Shown piece after piece: positions 22,327 through 34,038 of a DNA stretch of 64,000 bases. A program made the position numbers and the translations under genes. Source of the stretch: Pinus tabuliformis. Its lineage: Eukaryota; Streptophyta; Pinopsida; Pinales; Pinaceae. The number at the start of each line of letters is the position of its first letter. Positions within the stretch are counted from its first letter, which is position 1. The notes under the pieces were generated by a model that had not been told where the DNA came from, ran no database searches, and saw nothing but the letters and a program-made list of their open reading frames with translations. Location: assembly GCA_031772625.1 (NCBI GenBank), contig CM062814.1, positions 367,111,781 through 367,175,780 on the forward strand, read 5' to 3'.

Positions 22327-24300
22327 AACAAATTCCTTATATCTCAAAACTTTCAGCTTGAATGGTACAAATATTAATAAGTACCATAGGCGAGTGCTAT
22401 TTCCACCTCCATAGAAACATAAATGCTACGTCCTTACAGGCGAGATCCCCTCCTCCTTATGTCATCGCATGTTCCATCTCGCGACCCGACCATGCATCCA
22501 TCTCCAACCTCTGGCGATTACATCTCACCAAGCTCCGGTGACTCGCCGTTTGCCGTGTTTCTGCCAGTCTAGCTACCAGCCTCCACTACACCGACGGCTT
22601 AGGGGTATTAATCACATTTAATGGCATTAGGGCTCGCCACTATCCTTGTGTCTTCCATTTACAAACTGAGTTGTACTTCAAGCTTGAACCGGGAAGCCAC
22701 TGGACAAGACATAGATAGCAGGTTCGACCCTCATAAATGCATTACCAACCCCCCTCATATTATGCTCAAATCCAAAATCCCTACAATTCAACCATTGAAA
22801 AAATTCCCAAGGGGCTCCCGGGAACAGAGGTTACAAAGGAGGGTGATCCACGCAGTGCATGCACTACCCGGTCTACTTTGAAACAGGTATTTCTCAGTTA
22901 ATCCACCTGCTTTTTTGCAAAACAGGCTTAGCCTGCAAATAAGTAATGTGATAAGTTATAACATACATAAGTCAAAACGTGATGCCCATATTTTGAGTGA
23001 ATGATATGAACATGATCAATTTTTAGAATTTATAATCATTCTAGTGAAACAAAAGTAAAAGATAAGAGATGTTTCTTTTGGGAAAGAAGACGAAACCAAT
23101 AGGTTGCCAATAGTACCTTGATTTTCAATGGAGCTTCCATGAATTTAAGGTGAAGTTTTCGATCCCTGGATTCTGGTTTTCGATGGTACCCAACTAAGGG
23201 CTGGGTTCTACTGTTGTTGTTTTCCACTCTCCATACTTTTCATATACATCCAATGACTTGTCTCTGGCGTTCAACTTTCCATAAGGTAGATTCTGGGCCG
23301 CAAGTGGCAGTCTTCAGTTTGCAGGAGGCAAATTCCAAATCCTGAGGTAAACTTGTATCATTTTGGTAAACATATTTCTACTCGGGAAACTCCCAACAAA
23401 CCCGATTTAAAGTTGAATAGTACTCAAACCCATACCAAGAGTTTCAACTGCACCTGCACCTTTGAACCCTAGCAAAAGGATTTTAATTTTTGTTATTTGA
23501 GTCAGATTTCAAACACAGGGATAGGAGTTTGGAGACATTTTGGTATCAATTTTGACCGAGGAAGGTGTTGAAAGATGTATTCTGGAATTGGGAGTTGCCA
23601 GAACAATTTGGAGGCATGTGATAAGAGTGTTCAAGTGGTTATTCTGTGGATGGCACATGGGAAACTTTACTCTTTGGAGGCAGAAGCATAGAAACTGTCG
23701 TGACATATTTTGAACGCATTTGTTAACTAGGGTGAAATTCAGTACAGGGTGCGGCTTATCATGGTGTGTGATGCAGAGCCAACCTTAAGGAAATCTATCT
23801 GGGAGTAACTATATATACATACCTCACTTCTTGGAAAATAGAACATATCTCACTAAAAGGAGATGAAAGTGGTCAAACTGATAATCGAGAAGATATTTTG
23901 ATCTTTGCAAATTTGCAGACTGATTACAGATGCTGTGTGAGTTTATTTTGGCATTTTTGCAAGATGCTACGGTCCCGAAATGCGATGATTGTTTACATGC
24001 TCAATTGTGAGGCATACAAAAGGGCTTATTCCCAACGCTAGTATGAATTCCTTGATGGTTAGTTACCAGACAAACTCTGTTGTTTAAATCTGTTAGGATT
24101 AGGAAAGTATAAGATATTTCCTGTAATCACTCAGGTCTTATATATAATATGACTGCACCATATATAAGGGACTTTAATTTTAGAAATAAAGGAAGTATCA
24201 ATTTAAAGAGAACAATATACTTTGCAGAAAAAGTTAACTAGACCAATATAACTGGCAACACAAATAACTCTTGACAACACTCACTGATAAATTTAGTGCC
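22327..24300. other. Intergenic, no recognised gene
   Basis: Slightly less AT-rich than its surroundings, especially 22430-22870, but frames are short and unrecognised on both strands. Confidence 0.45.
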
Positions 24301-24305
24301 CATAC

Positions 24306-24417
24306 CAATAATTTGAAAAGTGTATGCTGTGTCAGGACCAGGCCTTGGAGGAGTTGAGAATGAAAACTCTCGTGTTGTGTTTCCAATTCCAATCTTATAG
24401 AAATATTTTGTGTTAAA
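24306..24417 (-). pseudogene. Single exon of a purple acid phosphatase
   Basis: The minus strand shows a pyrimidine-rich acceptor (CTTCCTTTCATTGCAG), then 112 bases coding FNTKYFYKIGIGNTTREFSF and STPPRPGPDTAYTFQIIG, then a GT donor (GTATGG). Plant purple acid phosphatases have a matching exon: YNTKYFYEIG...STPPxxGPDxPYTFGIIG just before the metal-binding GDLGQT block. Splice sites and frame look intact, but I found no neighbouring exons within 2 kb either side. It is either a gene fragment or an exon of a gene with very long introns, as conifers can have. Confidence 0.7.
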
Positions 24418-25291
24418 CTGCAATGAAAGGAAGAAAACTTCAAATACTAGAAGCAACACATTGTTTTGAACTAGAACAAATCAATTTTACTTCAGAGAAG
24501 TATTTAATTATATCATTTATTTGAAAATAAACATAATGTGATTTTCTACAATAGCAATTTCTTTACAGTTATCTGCTTGGACCACCATGAAGAAATCTTA
24601 GGGCACAAAAATCATCTTGAGAAGATCATTCCAACTGACATCAATATCAACAATCTTGTTTCTCATACAAAGCACACCCAGATTAATCACTAGACATACT
24701 CCTATTTTTCTCGTGGAGAAAAACAATGTAAACTTTGAAACGGGAACTGATACTGTTACTCGTTTCGTAGAGATAGCAAAAACGTCACCTGATTTTGAAA
24801 AGGGGTGATGCAGAATGCACATGTTTTTTTTAGAGCATAGTTTTTGGCACTTTAAATAACCGATACGATTACCCGTTTCGTAGTGTTTCGTAGAGGTAGT
24901 AAAAATGTGTCCCGATTTTTAAAAGTGGTGATGAAAAATACAATACTTATTTTTTGGAGCATATTTCTGACAATTTAAATATTCTTATGTATCAAATATA
25001 AATATTTGTTTTTAAATGTTAGTGATTTTTACGCTGATTTTGAAACATGTTGATGTAACATGTTATACAACATACCTTTTTTTTTAGACTTATTTTTCAC
25101 ATTTTAAAATTTATTATGTCGATTTTTTTTAAATTACGATTACTTAATGAAATTTTAAATCGTTTTATTTTTATTTTTTTAAATGTTGATCATTTCAAGA
25201 AACCCATATAAAAATATATATAGAAAAGACAAAAAAATGTTAATAAAAAAAAATTATCTCATAAACCATAAAAGAATACTTAAAAAAAAAT

Positions 25292-25295
<4 letters not shown>

Positions 25296-25352
<57 letters not shown>
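25296..25352. repeat. (TA)n microsatellite
   Basis: TA tract in the left arm of the foldback-like unit. Confidence 0.97.
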
Positions 25353-25355
<3 letters not shown>

Positions 25356-25585
25356 TTTAAAATTAAAAAAATAAAAAAAAATAAAAAATAAAAAATAAAA
25401 TAAAATAAAAAAAAAAAAAAAAAAAAATTTAAAAACATGTATTTAAAATTAAAAATTAAATTTTTAAAGAATCATATATTTTTCTATTTAAAAAATAAAA
25501 AACAAAATTGATTAAAGTTAACTTTTTATTTAAAAAAAAAAAAAAAAATATTTAAAAATTTAAATTTCTTTTAAACAAATTGTTT

Positions 25586-25589
<4 letters not shown>

Positions 25590-25635
<46 letters not shown>
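25590..25635. repeat. (TA)n microsatellite
   Basis: Second TA tract in the left arm. Confidence 0.97.
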
Positions 25636-25641
<6 letters not shown>

Positions 25642-25720
25642 ATTTTAAAATAATTGTGAAACAATTTTGTTTTTTTTGTTATTTTAAAAAAAATAATTAT
25701 TAGAAAATGTTTATTTTTTT

Positions 25721-25723
<3 letters not shown>

Positions 25724-25759
<36 letters not shown>
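25724..25759. repeat. (TA)n microsatellite
   Basis: Third TA tract in the left arm. Confidence 0.95.
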
Positions 25760-25767
<8 letters not shown>

Positions 25768-25870
25768 TTTAATTTTAAAGTTTTTTATTTAAAAAAAAAA
25801 AAATTATTATAAAAAAAACATTTGTTTTAAAACAAATTTTTTTAAAAGTTTTTATTTTAAAAAAAAAGGA

Positions 25871-26046
25871 AAAATTGCGCCCTCCTGGCCGCCCGCAGTG
25901 GCCCGGCCCTGGGCAGAGGCGTGTGTGTAGGACCTCCGCCCGGGGCCGCGCCACCGCGGGTGGGCGGGAGGGCGGAGGGGCGTTTCCGGGTACGCAGGCC
26001 TTTGCCCTGGGCCGCCCACCGCGGGCGGCTGGGAGGGCACAATTTT
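25871..26046. repeat. GC-rich imperfect palindrome inside AT-only DNA
   Basis: Left arm 25871-25920 (AAAATTGCGCCCTCCTGGCC...) matches the reverse complement of 25997-26046 at roughly 80-85 percent, including the AT-rich flanks AAAATTG/CAATTTT. The loop (25921-25996) holds a smaller hairpin, CCTCCGCCC against GGGCGGAGG. Base composition jumps from almost no G/C to about 80 percent GC at both edges. The long open frames here are compositional and not genes. Confidence 0.85.
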
Positions 26047-26485
26047 GTTTTTATTTTTTTTATTTTTTATTTTTAAATAAAAAACTTTTAAAAGTTTTGT
26101 TTAAAAAAAAAAAAACTTGTTTAAAAAAAATTAAACATTTTTTAATAAGTATTTTTTTAAATAATAAAAAAAAAAATTGTTTAACCATTATTTTAAAAAC
26201 AAATTATATATATTTTTTAAACAAAAAAAACAATTTGCTTAAGAAAAAATTGAATATTTTTTTTTTTTTTTGTGTTTTAAATAAAAAAGTAATTTGAAAA
26301 GACATATTTTTAAATTTTTTTGGTTTTTTTTGTTTTAATTTCTTTTTATTTTTATTTTTTTAGTGTTTTTTTGAATGTTTTTAACGTTAATTTTAATAGT
26401 TCTTTTTATTTTTACTTTTGTTAATTTTCTATATTTTTTTCCTAGTTTTTTCAATGTTTTTTTTTTTTTGTCTATTTTTATTTAC

Positions 26486-26505
26486 TCTCTCTCTCTCTCT
26501 CTCTC

Positions 26506-26562
<57 letters not shown>
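26486..26562. repeat. (CT)n followed by (TA)n
   Basis: About ten CT units then about 25 TA units, in the right arm of the foldback-like unit. Shorter TA tracts follow at about 26655 and 26863. Confidence 0.95.
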
Positions 26563-26568
<6 letters not shown>

Positions 26569-28087
26569 TTATAATTTTGTTTTTGTTTTAATTATTTTTT
26601 TTAATTTTTTATATTTTTTTTTTTTTAAATTTTTTTAATTTTTTTTTTGTCTTATATATATATATATATATATATTTTAAGTAAATAACATTTTAATCTT
26701 AATTTTAGTAGTTTTTAATTTTTTTTGGTTAATTTTCTATTTTTTTATTAAATTTAGTTTGTTTTTAATTTTCATTTTTTTTTTAGTGTTTTGATAATGT
26801 CTTTTAAATTTTTCTATTTTTACCTAAATTTTATAGTTTGTTTTAATTTTTTTTCTTTTCCATATATATATATATATATATTTTTTTTTTTTTTCTTTTC
26901 TTTTCTTTTCTTTTGACAATTTTTTTATGGTTTACAAGATTTTTTTTTTTTTTTTTTCTTTTCCTTTTTTTTTAAATATGTTTTTTTTACTATTTATTTG
27001 TTTATAATTTTTAAGTTTTTTTAGTTTTTTAATTTAGTTTTTTTTTACATTTTTTTATTGATATATTTTTTTTTGTTTTATTTTATGTTTTGTTTTTAGT
27101 ATATACTTTGTTTTATGTTTTGTTAATCTTTAAACTTTTTTGTTTTGTGTTTTTTCATTGTTTTAATTTTTTAGTTTTTAATTCTATTTTATGTCTTCAT
27201 TATTTGTTTGAAATTTTAAGTTTTTTCAGGGTCATGATAAAATATTTTACTCTATTATTTCGAAATGTTGAAATATAACCCTTGAAAAAAAAGGGGAAAA
27301 AAATTCATATCCCAATGTTAACACTTTTTGTTTTGAGGGTTTTTTTGGACAATTTTTGCACAAAAGTTTGGTTTTCACTGCCATTTTTAAAACATGTTCA
27401 AAATTTACCCTTAAAAAAAAATGTGTTATTCTAGCATCAACACTTTTCGTTTTTAGCACTGTTTTTGATGTTTTTAAAGGGTTTTTTTGGCTAAAGTTCC
27501 CATTTTGAGTTTACAGTTCCCGTTTCAAAGTTTACATTGTTGAAATTTGCTCAAGCATTTTGCCAGCAATTCTCAACCATAGCATCATCTTGCATCCTTA
27601 CAAGCTTGTGACAAAAAAAAATCAATAATAAAAATAATAAGAAGCTTATTTTACAAGCTTATTTTATATACTTAATAATATACAAAATATACAAGCTTAT
27701 TTTACAATAAAAATACAAGCTTATTTTATAATAAAAATAAAAAATAAAAATCAGTCTACAGTGGATTTGAGTTGCATGAAATTTATGCCTTTTTCTATTC
27801 AATATATTGGATATGTGTTGAGTTTTTATCATCTACAGAAAAAGTTGAGTTGCAACAAATAGATATATTTTTTGTCCAGTAACATATTATATATAACTTT
27901 TTAAATATATCAAGGATTTAAGAACATTTTATTCTATTCCAGTTTTTAAAACTTCAGTGTTTAAAATGGATTTTAGTGTTTATTCTATTATTATGTTGTC
28001 CTTTTTAGATTATGGTATATGGAGAGCATTGGTGTCTTTACTCTCTTGGTTTTGTTTGTAGGTAAAAAATATGTCCTGTAAATAAAT

Positions 28088-29385
28088 GGCATCCTATTCT
28101 GCCTTTGTTGAAGAGTCCATAGAGCCCTCCCCCATGGAGTGTGCAGGTTATGAGCAGTATGTGCATCTCCCTGAGCTCAGTGCCATGTGGAAATTCAAGG
28201 AATGGCCTAGTTGGTCTAGAGAGGGGTTGGTAAAGACTGCCTTATAGTCATTGGAGATTACTTTTTGGTTTGTTTCGTCTATCCTCTATGACACAAGGAC
28301 TTACATTGACAAAGAGGAATGGAAGAGAAGGCTTGAATCCTGAATTAGTTCCCAGATTGAGTTGATTTCAATGATTTGTGAAAATGACAAGCAGGTTCCC
28401 ACTCTTCAGTTGTCAGTAAGTAGTGGTGTTCTTGCTATGAAATTTTTCCATGAGGTATGGCAAAGACCTAGTGCTTTACCTATGGTTAGCAGAACAAGTG
28501 AAGAGAGCTTAATTCCTCGTTTGGGTACATGGAAAAGCACTGAAGCTATGGTTTCTAAAATATGGCTTGCCATTGAAGGCCATATGCAGAGGACTACCTT
28601 CACTTTAGGTCTGGGGAACCAAATATGTCAGGTAAGCCTATTCTTGAATATGATAGAATCTGCAAGCCAAGATATTTGCACTCTTTAAAACAACATAAAT
28701 AGTTCCATAATCCAGAAGATGCCAAACTTTGCAATGTCCTCCAGATCTTTGAGGCTGGGTATTTGTAGGCCAAGAATTGTTGCACATAATATATCAAAGA
28801 ATAGACTCTGAGGATTTCACAGGAGCATCCACAGACTATTGGATGGTTGAAAGGATGTGGAAGATTCTCAAAGAAATTGTGAATTTGCTTCTAGTGATGG
28901 ACCCAGATGATTTCCTTTTCCTTAAACACCAGTTGGAAATTAGCAACACTAGTACACTTGCAGGCGCATATTGCCTTCAGTCTACCCCCCTTAGAGACCT
29001 TACAAATGCATGCAAGGAACTAAGGCATCTCGTGCCCAAAGTCATGGGTGTTGAGGCTGATCCAAAGGGTGGACCAAGGCTCCAGGAGGCACTTATGCAT
29101 TTGTTTCATTCACATGGGCTTCGCTCACATAGCACTTCAGGTGCTTATCATGTTGCAACAATAAATGTTCTCTTGGCCTTCCAGGCAATAGAAGCCACGA
29201 TGAAAAGGTTTTTCTTCTCATATCAGCAACTGGTAGTAACAGCCATGAGTAGCATTGAAATGAAGGGTCCATCATATCTAGGTGCTTGTGATGCCCTGCG
29301 TTAGATATATTTTGAACCACCTTATTTCCCTAGTGTGGATGGTGCAAAGACATTTTTGGGTTACTATTGGCACTAAAAGTTGTAT
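28088..29385 (+). pseudogene. HSPRO-like protein pseudogene (Hs1pro-1 family)
   Basis: From ATG at 28088 the frames read, in family order: YEQYVHLPELSAMWKFKEWP, EITFWFVSSILYDTRTYID, EEWKRRLES, VVSRTSEE-like VSRTSEESLIPRLGTW, TFTLGLGNQ, then after a frameshift GKPILEYDRICKP, then YWMVERMWKILKEI, LLVMDPDDFLFLKHQLEIS, LRHLVPKVMGVEADPKGGP, AIEATMKRFFFSYQQL and FEPPYFPSVDGAKTFLGYYW at the C-terminus. This matches the full length of HSPRO1/2, plant proteins first known as beet Hs1pro-1 and implicated in stress and defence signalling. Stops at about 28242 and 28341, stops and frameshifts at 28630-28840 and a stop at 29302 kill it. HSPRO genes are normally intronless, so no splicing rescue is expected. 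Flanks show no TSD or poly(A), so I read it as a decayed gene duplicate. Confidence 0.85.
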
Positions 29386-29389
29386 GGTG

Positions 29390-32300
29390 AATGGTACACT
29401 GGAAGATCTACAGACAAATCAAGTGAAGTTTACAAGACAAAGAACAGTGCCTTCAGTTTTTCAAAGTATTACCCCAAATTCATACATACACTTCTTACAT
29501 TGACAATTTTGAATACTATACATAGAATTATATTGGATATAGGATTAGACTCATTTTTGTTCATCCCCATCAGTAGGAGCAATCAATAGAACAGTGCTAG
29601 AAATGTGAACAAATTTGTTTTTTTCCCTCTCCAACATGGATAGGATACTAAGGATTCATAGTGTGCAATTCCTCCTTCGTTAAATATTGTAAAAGATTGT
29701 CCAAAATTAAAAATGTAATTATTAAAATTATTAAATTTTACGAGTTGTTTCTTTTTTTAATTTTTTTATTCTTTACATAAATTCTATGATGAGTTTAATG
29801 ATATTTATATAATTCATTATAAATTTTAACATGAAATGTAGTTTAATGTTGTTATTTTATTTTTTTTGTTTTTTTAAGATTTTTTAATTCAATGTGTGAA
29901 ACTCAGATAATTATAATTTTAAGTTGTTAAGCTTATTTAATGAAATGCATCATAATTTTTTTGATGCATTAATTTTTTTTTATATTTAATCAGATTTTTT
30001 TTTTAAGAATTTTTAATTCAGTTTGTGAAATTGAGATAATTATAATTTTAAATTATTGAATTTATTTAATGGAATATATCATAAAAATTTTAATGTATTA
30101 AATCTATATCATATTTAAATATATAATTTAAATGATGGAACATTACAATTTCATTATGGGTCATACTAAATAATTATCTCTTTAAACTAGGCCTCAAAAA
30201 ATATAATTCTTTTATTTGAATATTTTATGCTTCAAAATTAATGAGTGAACCAACTATCCAAGGGTCTTATTGGATCTTGTTTTGATTTATTGATTTAACA
30301 ATATATAAGATATATCATTATACTATTGATGAGTCATCTTATACAGTGGCTTTATCCAATTTTCTCTTATTGACAAAGATAGTTATCTTATATGTATATA
30401 ATGTATATATCAATTTTTTGGATATATTGACATCATACTGTTACGTTTTTTTCCTTTTTGCCCTACATTTGACATTTCTGTGCTACGTTTTTGTGTCATA
30501 ATAAATTTGAGTGAGCAGTAAGGGGTGAATGAGACTATTGTAAAGGTTGTCTCTTGCTCATCATGTCTGCAACGCTTTTCATGGTGGGTTTCTACTTTGA
30601 CAGTGATTTACTTCCTTTAAAGATTGTTCTTCAGAAACCATTTTGATGCTTCTTTTCTATAAAAGTGGACATACTTTGTAAGTCAAAACACCAAAACCAT
30701 AATGAAATTTGTTCCTTCATACTTTGCTATAATTGTAATAAAATCCATTATGGCCTCTTCCCAACACTCACTTGGTATGGAAAATGGTTCTAGTAGACTT
30801 GTTCTCTTGATTATTCCTCTTTTGTATTCAAGCTACATTCCTACCATAAATATCCACTCATTTCCAAGTTTTGAGAAAAAATATTACATAATGCTTTTTG
30901 GATTGACTATTAAATATCTCTACATTTATTTTACGAAGTACTCTGCTACTTCTTTATACTCTACTTTAATTTTCTTTCACATGGCCTTGTGTTATTGCTT
31001 AGGATGTCATTTAATTTAACTAAATTTATGATAAAGGTATAAATTTTGCCTTTAGTTCTTCAATACTAATTTGTTTTAGGGAGATTGTAAATTTTAGTCA
31101 AATTATTTATACTATAGTATCATTATAAAATATGTTGTTCTTTAATCATATAAGTTTAAATTTAGAACATTGATAATGCATATTGCTTATAATCATTCTC
31201 ACTCTTAATATCTATAATTCGGCTTAACACTTATCATTTTCTTGCAGATTGACACACGGTTCGCTCGCTTGTGCAGAGCCTAACCCCACGGTTTACAGAG
31301 AACAAAAACAATCATTGTAATTTTTCTTTCGTGGGTGACTGGCAACCTTTAGTGAATTTCCTTCACCTCTACACTTTTTTTCCATATAGTTCAGATTGTT
31401 TTAATAATCAATATTAGTAGGGAAATTACTTATCCTTTACTTTAAAATTTTTACATTTCACACATAGCTTAATTAAGGGGAAAAGTAAGTGGCCATAATC
31501 CACACATTTTTTCAATTTGTTTTGCTATTTTACCCAAGTCACATAGCTTAATTATCAAAGGAGTAAGTGGCCCATGATTCACTCATATTTTTTACTAACC
31601 AAAGCATTTTTACTTCATTAGCATTGGGACTAGGAACTAGTGTTATTAAAGAAAGGGAGTAGCCCCTACTTCCCTTGTGTCTTTTAGACGATCTTGGGCT
31701 TGCATCTGAAATCTTTCTCAAAGCACTCAATTTTTCATCTCCCTTTTTAGGCTCACATAGTGTAATAGGAAGGAAGTAAGTGGCCCATCAACCACACATT
31801 ATTTTATTTGCAGGTAAGGAACAAACGTAAGTTAGTGTAAGTAGACGAATTTGAAAAGGATCATCGCATATCCACATGACTACAAACTTTGTATGTTCAC
31901 TTTGTCACTTACACACACATTTCACTACACACACTAAGCTACTCTAAACTTTGAACAAAGGGAATCAAGTGTAAAAACCTTTTGTACTTAGTTTATTTAA
32001 GCTTAAATTTTCACACCATAAGTGAAGGAAGACACGTAAAAGCAATCATAACTTCAACAAACTAAATTTCCCCACATGGGCCACAAAATAATTTATAGTT
32101 TAGGTTAGGACTGTTGGGGGTAGGCATCCAATAAGCCGCCATGGTCATGTTACATTTTGAAACATAGAAGTTGTCTTTTAGGGTGCTTCAAATCCTTCAA
32201 TCAGTCCACGCAAAAGACAACCTAGGCAGCACAGAGACCCGATTCAGAGGGGGTTCAGCTTAGTCTCAGTGCGTGCGGTCCTATATGGGGCTACCCAACT

Positions 32301-33420
32301 TGTATAGTGCTTGGTATTGATAACCGATTACCAAGAAGCTAAAGACTCGACTACCTCCGTGAGACGAAGGTATCCTATTGACCAAATTTTAGGGCATCTT
32401 TCCCTATAGGTGGAGGTGTGGGAAGCACTAAATCCTCATTCAATACCTTGGTTGATTCTTTTCTCTGTTGGAAGCGTCACTAGTTCTTTCGGGATGTAGC
32501 CCCAGTACTCGTCATTTTTTGGCTGCTGGAAACATCACCAGTTCTTTCGAGACGTAACCCCAGTACCCGTCATTTTTTGGCTAGTGGAAGCGTCACCAGT
32601 TCTTTCGGGACATAGCCCCAGTACCCGTCACAAAAGATATCTCAGCAAGGCCCAGTTACTTATAGAGTGGAAAGGACGAATAGGTCTTCATAGGACCTTT
32701 TATCATACGCAAAACAAACTAAAATATTTTCCTTGTTTGATTGATCACATGGCTTAACTTAAAGGGAAAGTAACACTTTATTTTTCATTTTTCTTTATGT
32801 ATGTAATTTCTTTTTATACACATTCCTCTCCTCACCACAAAAGTGACACACATTCCATTTTAAGAATACATAAATACTTTACTTTTTCATATTAAGAATA
32901 ACAAGGCAATGCTACACAAAACATTCCAATTCTTGTTTCACCTGAATATACATTAAAATAAATTCTACAAATAAAAATTGAAATGAAACATTTTTTTAAC
33001 TGATTTAAAATGAATTATTGGATAATTTGTTATTTATTCAGATATTTTTTGGGTAGAAAAATTGGAGGAATTATCTTTTGTGGCATATTTTATGATATGT
33101 CTTAATTTTGAGATTTAGAATTTAAAGCCCTCTAAAGTTATTTTGGGATATCAAATGAGTGAAAACTTTGTGAGCATAGCTCTCTCCCTCTTGATTTCGT
33201 TTTAAACACCAATTCTAGCTTTCAAGCAATGTGAAAATCACCTTAATCAAATTTCATATGCAGAAGCTATGCCTCCCACAAGTTCAGCTAACTTGTTCAC
33301 ATGGTGGTACCAAGTGGATGCTGCATCAACACCATTACTTAGATATGTGGAGTTAGTCACGTATGGACATTCAAGAAGATCCTAAAAGGTCCAAAACCTT
33401 AACACTAATATTGGCTTGAA
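29390..33420. other. AT-rich intergenic DNA with local repeats
   Basis: No gene recognised; the 105-residue frame at 30702-31019 is hydrophobic and AT-driven. Around 31460, 31540 and 31750 a segment with CACATAGCTTAATT and AAGTGGCCCAT recurs three times, each followed by CCACACATT-like sequence. The stretch 32100-32640 is more GC-rich and recalls LTR sequence, but no coding region is attached. Confidence 0.5.
32466..32631. repeat. Tandem repeat, 58-bp unit x 3
   Basis: Three units, each with CACCAGTTCTTTCGGGA(C/T) and CCCCAGTACCCGTCA, start near 32467, 32525 and 32583. Identity between units is about 85-90 percent. Confidence 0.9.
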
Positions 33421-33429
33421 AAATGTGAA

Positions 33430-34038
33430 AACCTTAAACCTTAAGTAGCTTCCAAGCTATGTTAAACACTATGTCACTAGGAAGAGAAGGGGTTCCATCT
33501 TTTTAGGATTGTATTAAAACATAGTTGAGCACAACATCTAGGATTGGGATTTGAGATCAAAACAAAGGAGAAAGATAATTTGCAACAACCATATAGACAA
33601 CAATGTCATAGGCAACTCGATAGTAAATACCCCTTTCTTTGTATTTGTATTTCCATAATTAAATAAAAAGGAGTAGAGTATAAGCCTCACCTTCTAATTA
33701 CGTTTTCTCTTATATGATATCCCCTGAGTTATATCTTGTATTAAATTATATGATTTTTATATTCATTTACATTTTTTTCTTTTATGGGTTTCAATATTTA
33801 TATGTATTTAACACTAACGAAGTGTTGAGACATGTGAAAACCCTAATCTGAAATCATTATCAAGCTATGTTAAACACCAGGTCACTAGAAAGAGGGGGTT
33901 CCATCTTTCTAGCATTGTATTGTCTCGTGGTAGAGTAGAGAATTTAAGAGTTAGATTCAAGAGCATAACATAAGAACCATTTAGAATACAATGTAAAAAA
34001 AAACTCTGTAATAAATACTCGTTTTTTTGTATGTAAAG
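33430..34038. repeat. Old local duplication, second copy split by elements B and C
   Basis: The segment 33430-33720 (CAAGCTATGTTAAACACTA..., GGGGTTCCATCTTT..., CATAATTAAATAAAAAGGAG) is repeated as 33840-34038 and then, across the inserted gypsy and copia elements, continues at 53178-53250 (TTTCATAATTAAATAAAAGA). It shows what the site looked like before the insertions. Confidence 0.7.

Larger units (their letters stand above)
24722..27541. mobile_element. Foldback-like unit, 2.8 kb
   Basis: A perfect 28-bp inverted repeat bounds the unit: 24722-24749 (starts AACAATGTAAACTTTG) and 27514-27541 (ends CAAAGTTTACATTGTT). Inside each end, tandem units of about 120 bp containing a motif like GTGATGCAG/CATCAACACTTTT lie in opposite orientations. 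Further in are A/T homopolymers and TA tracts on both sides, and near the centre a GC-rich imperfect palindrome (25871-26046). GAAA directly abuts both ends (24718-24721 and 27542-27545), perhaps a short TSD. Long ends made of tandem subrepeats are typical of Foldback-type elements. No coding capacity. Confidence 0.6.

Noticed and set aside
24598..24822. Minus-strand 74-residue frame next to the PAP exon
   Set aside because: It overlaps the left end of the foldback-like unit and does not resemble any PAP exon.
25852..26297. Open frames on both strands in the GC-rich core
   Set aside because: They are Pro/Arg/Gly-rich in every frame, follow the palindrome, and run into A/T homopolymers. Compositional artefact.
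30702..31019. 105-residue hydrophobic plus-strand frame
   Set aside because: No domain, AT-driven composition, no homologous copy in the window. Could be chance.
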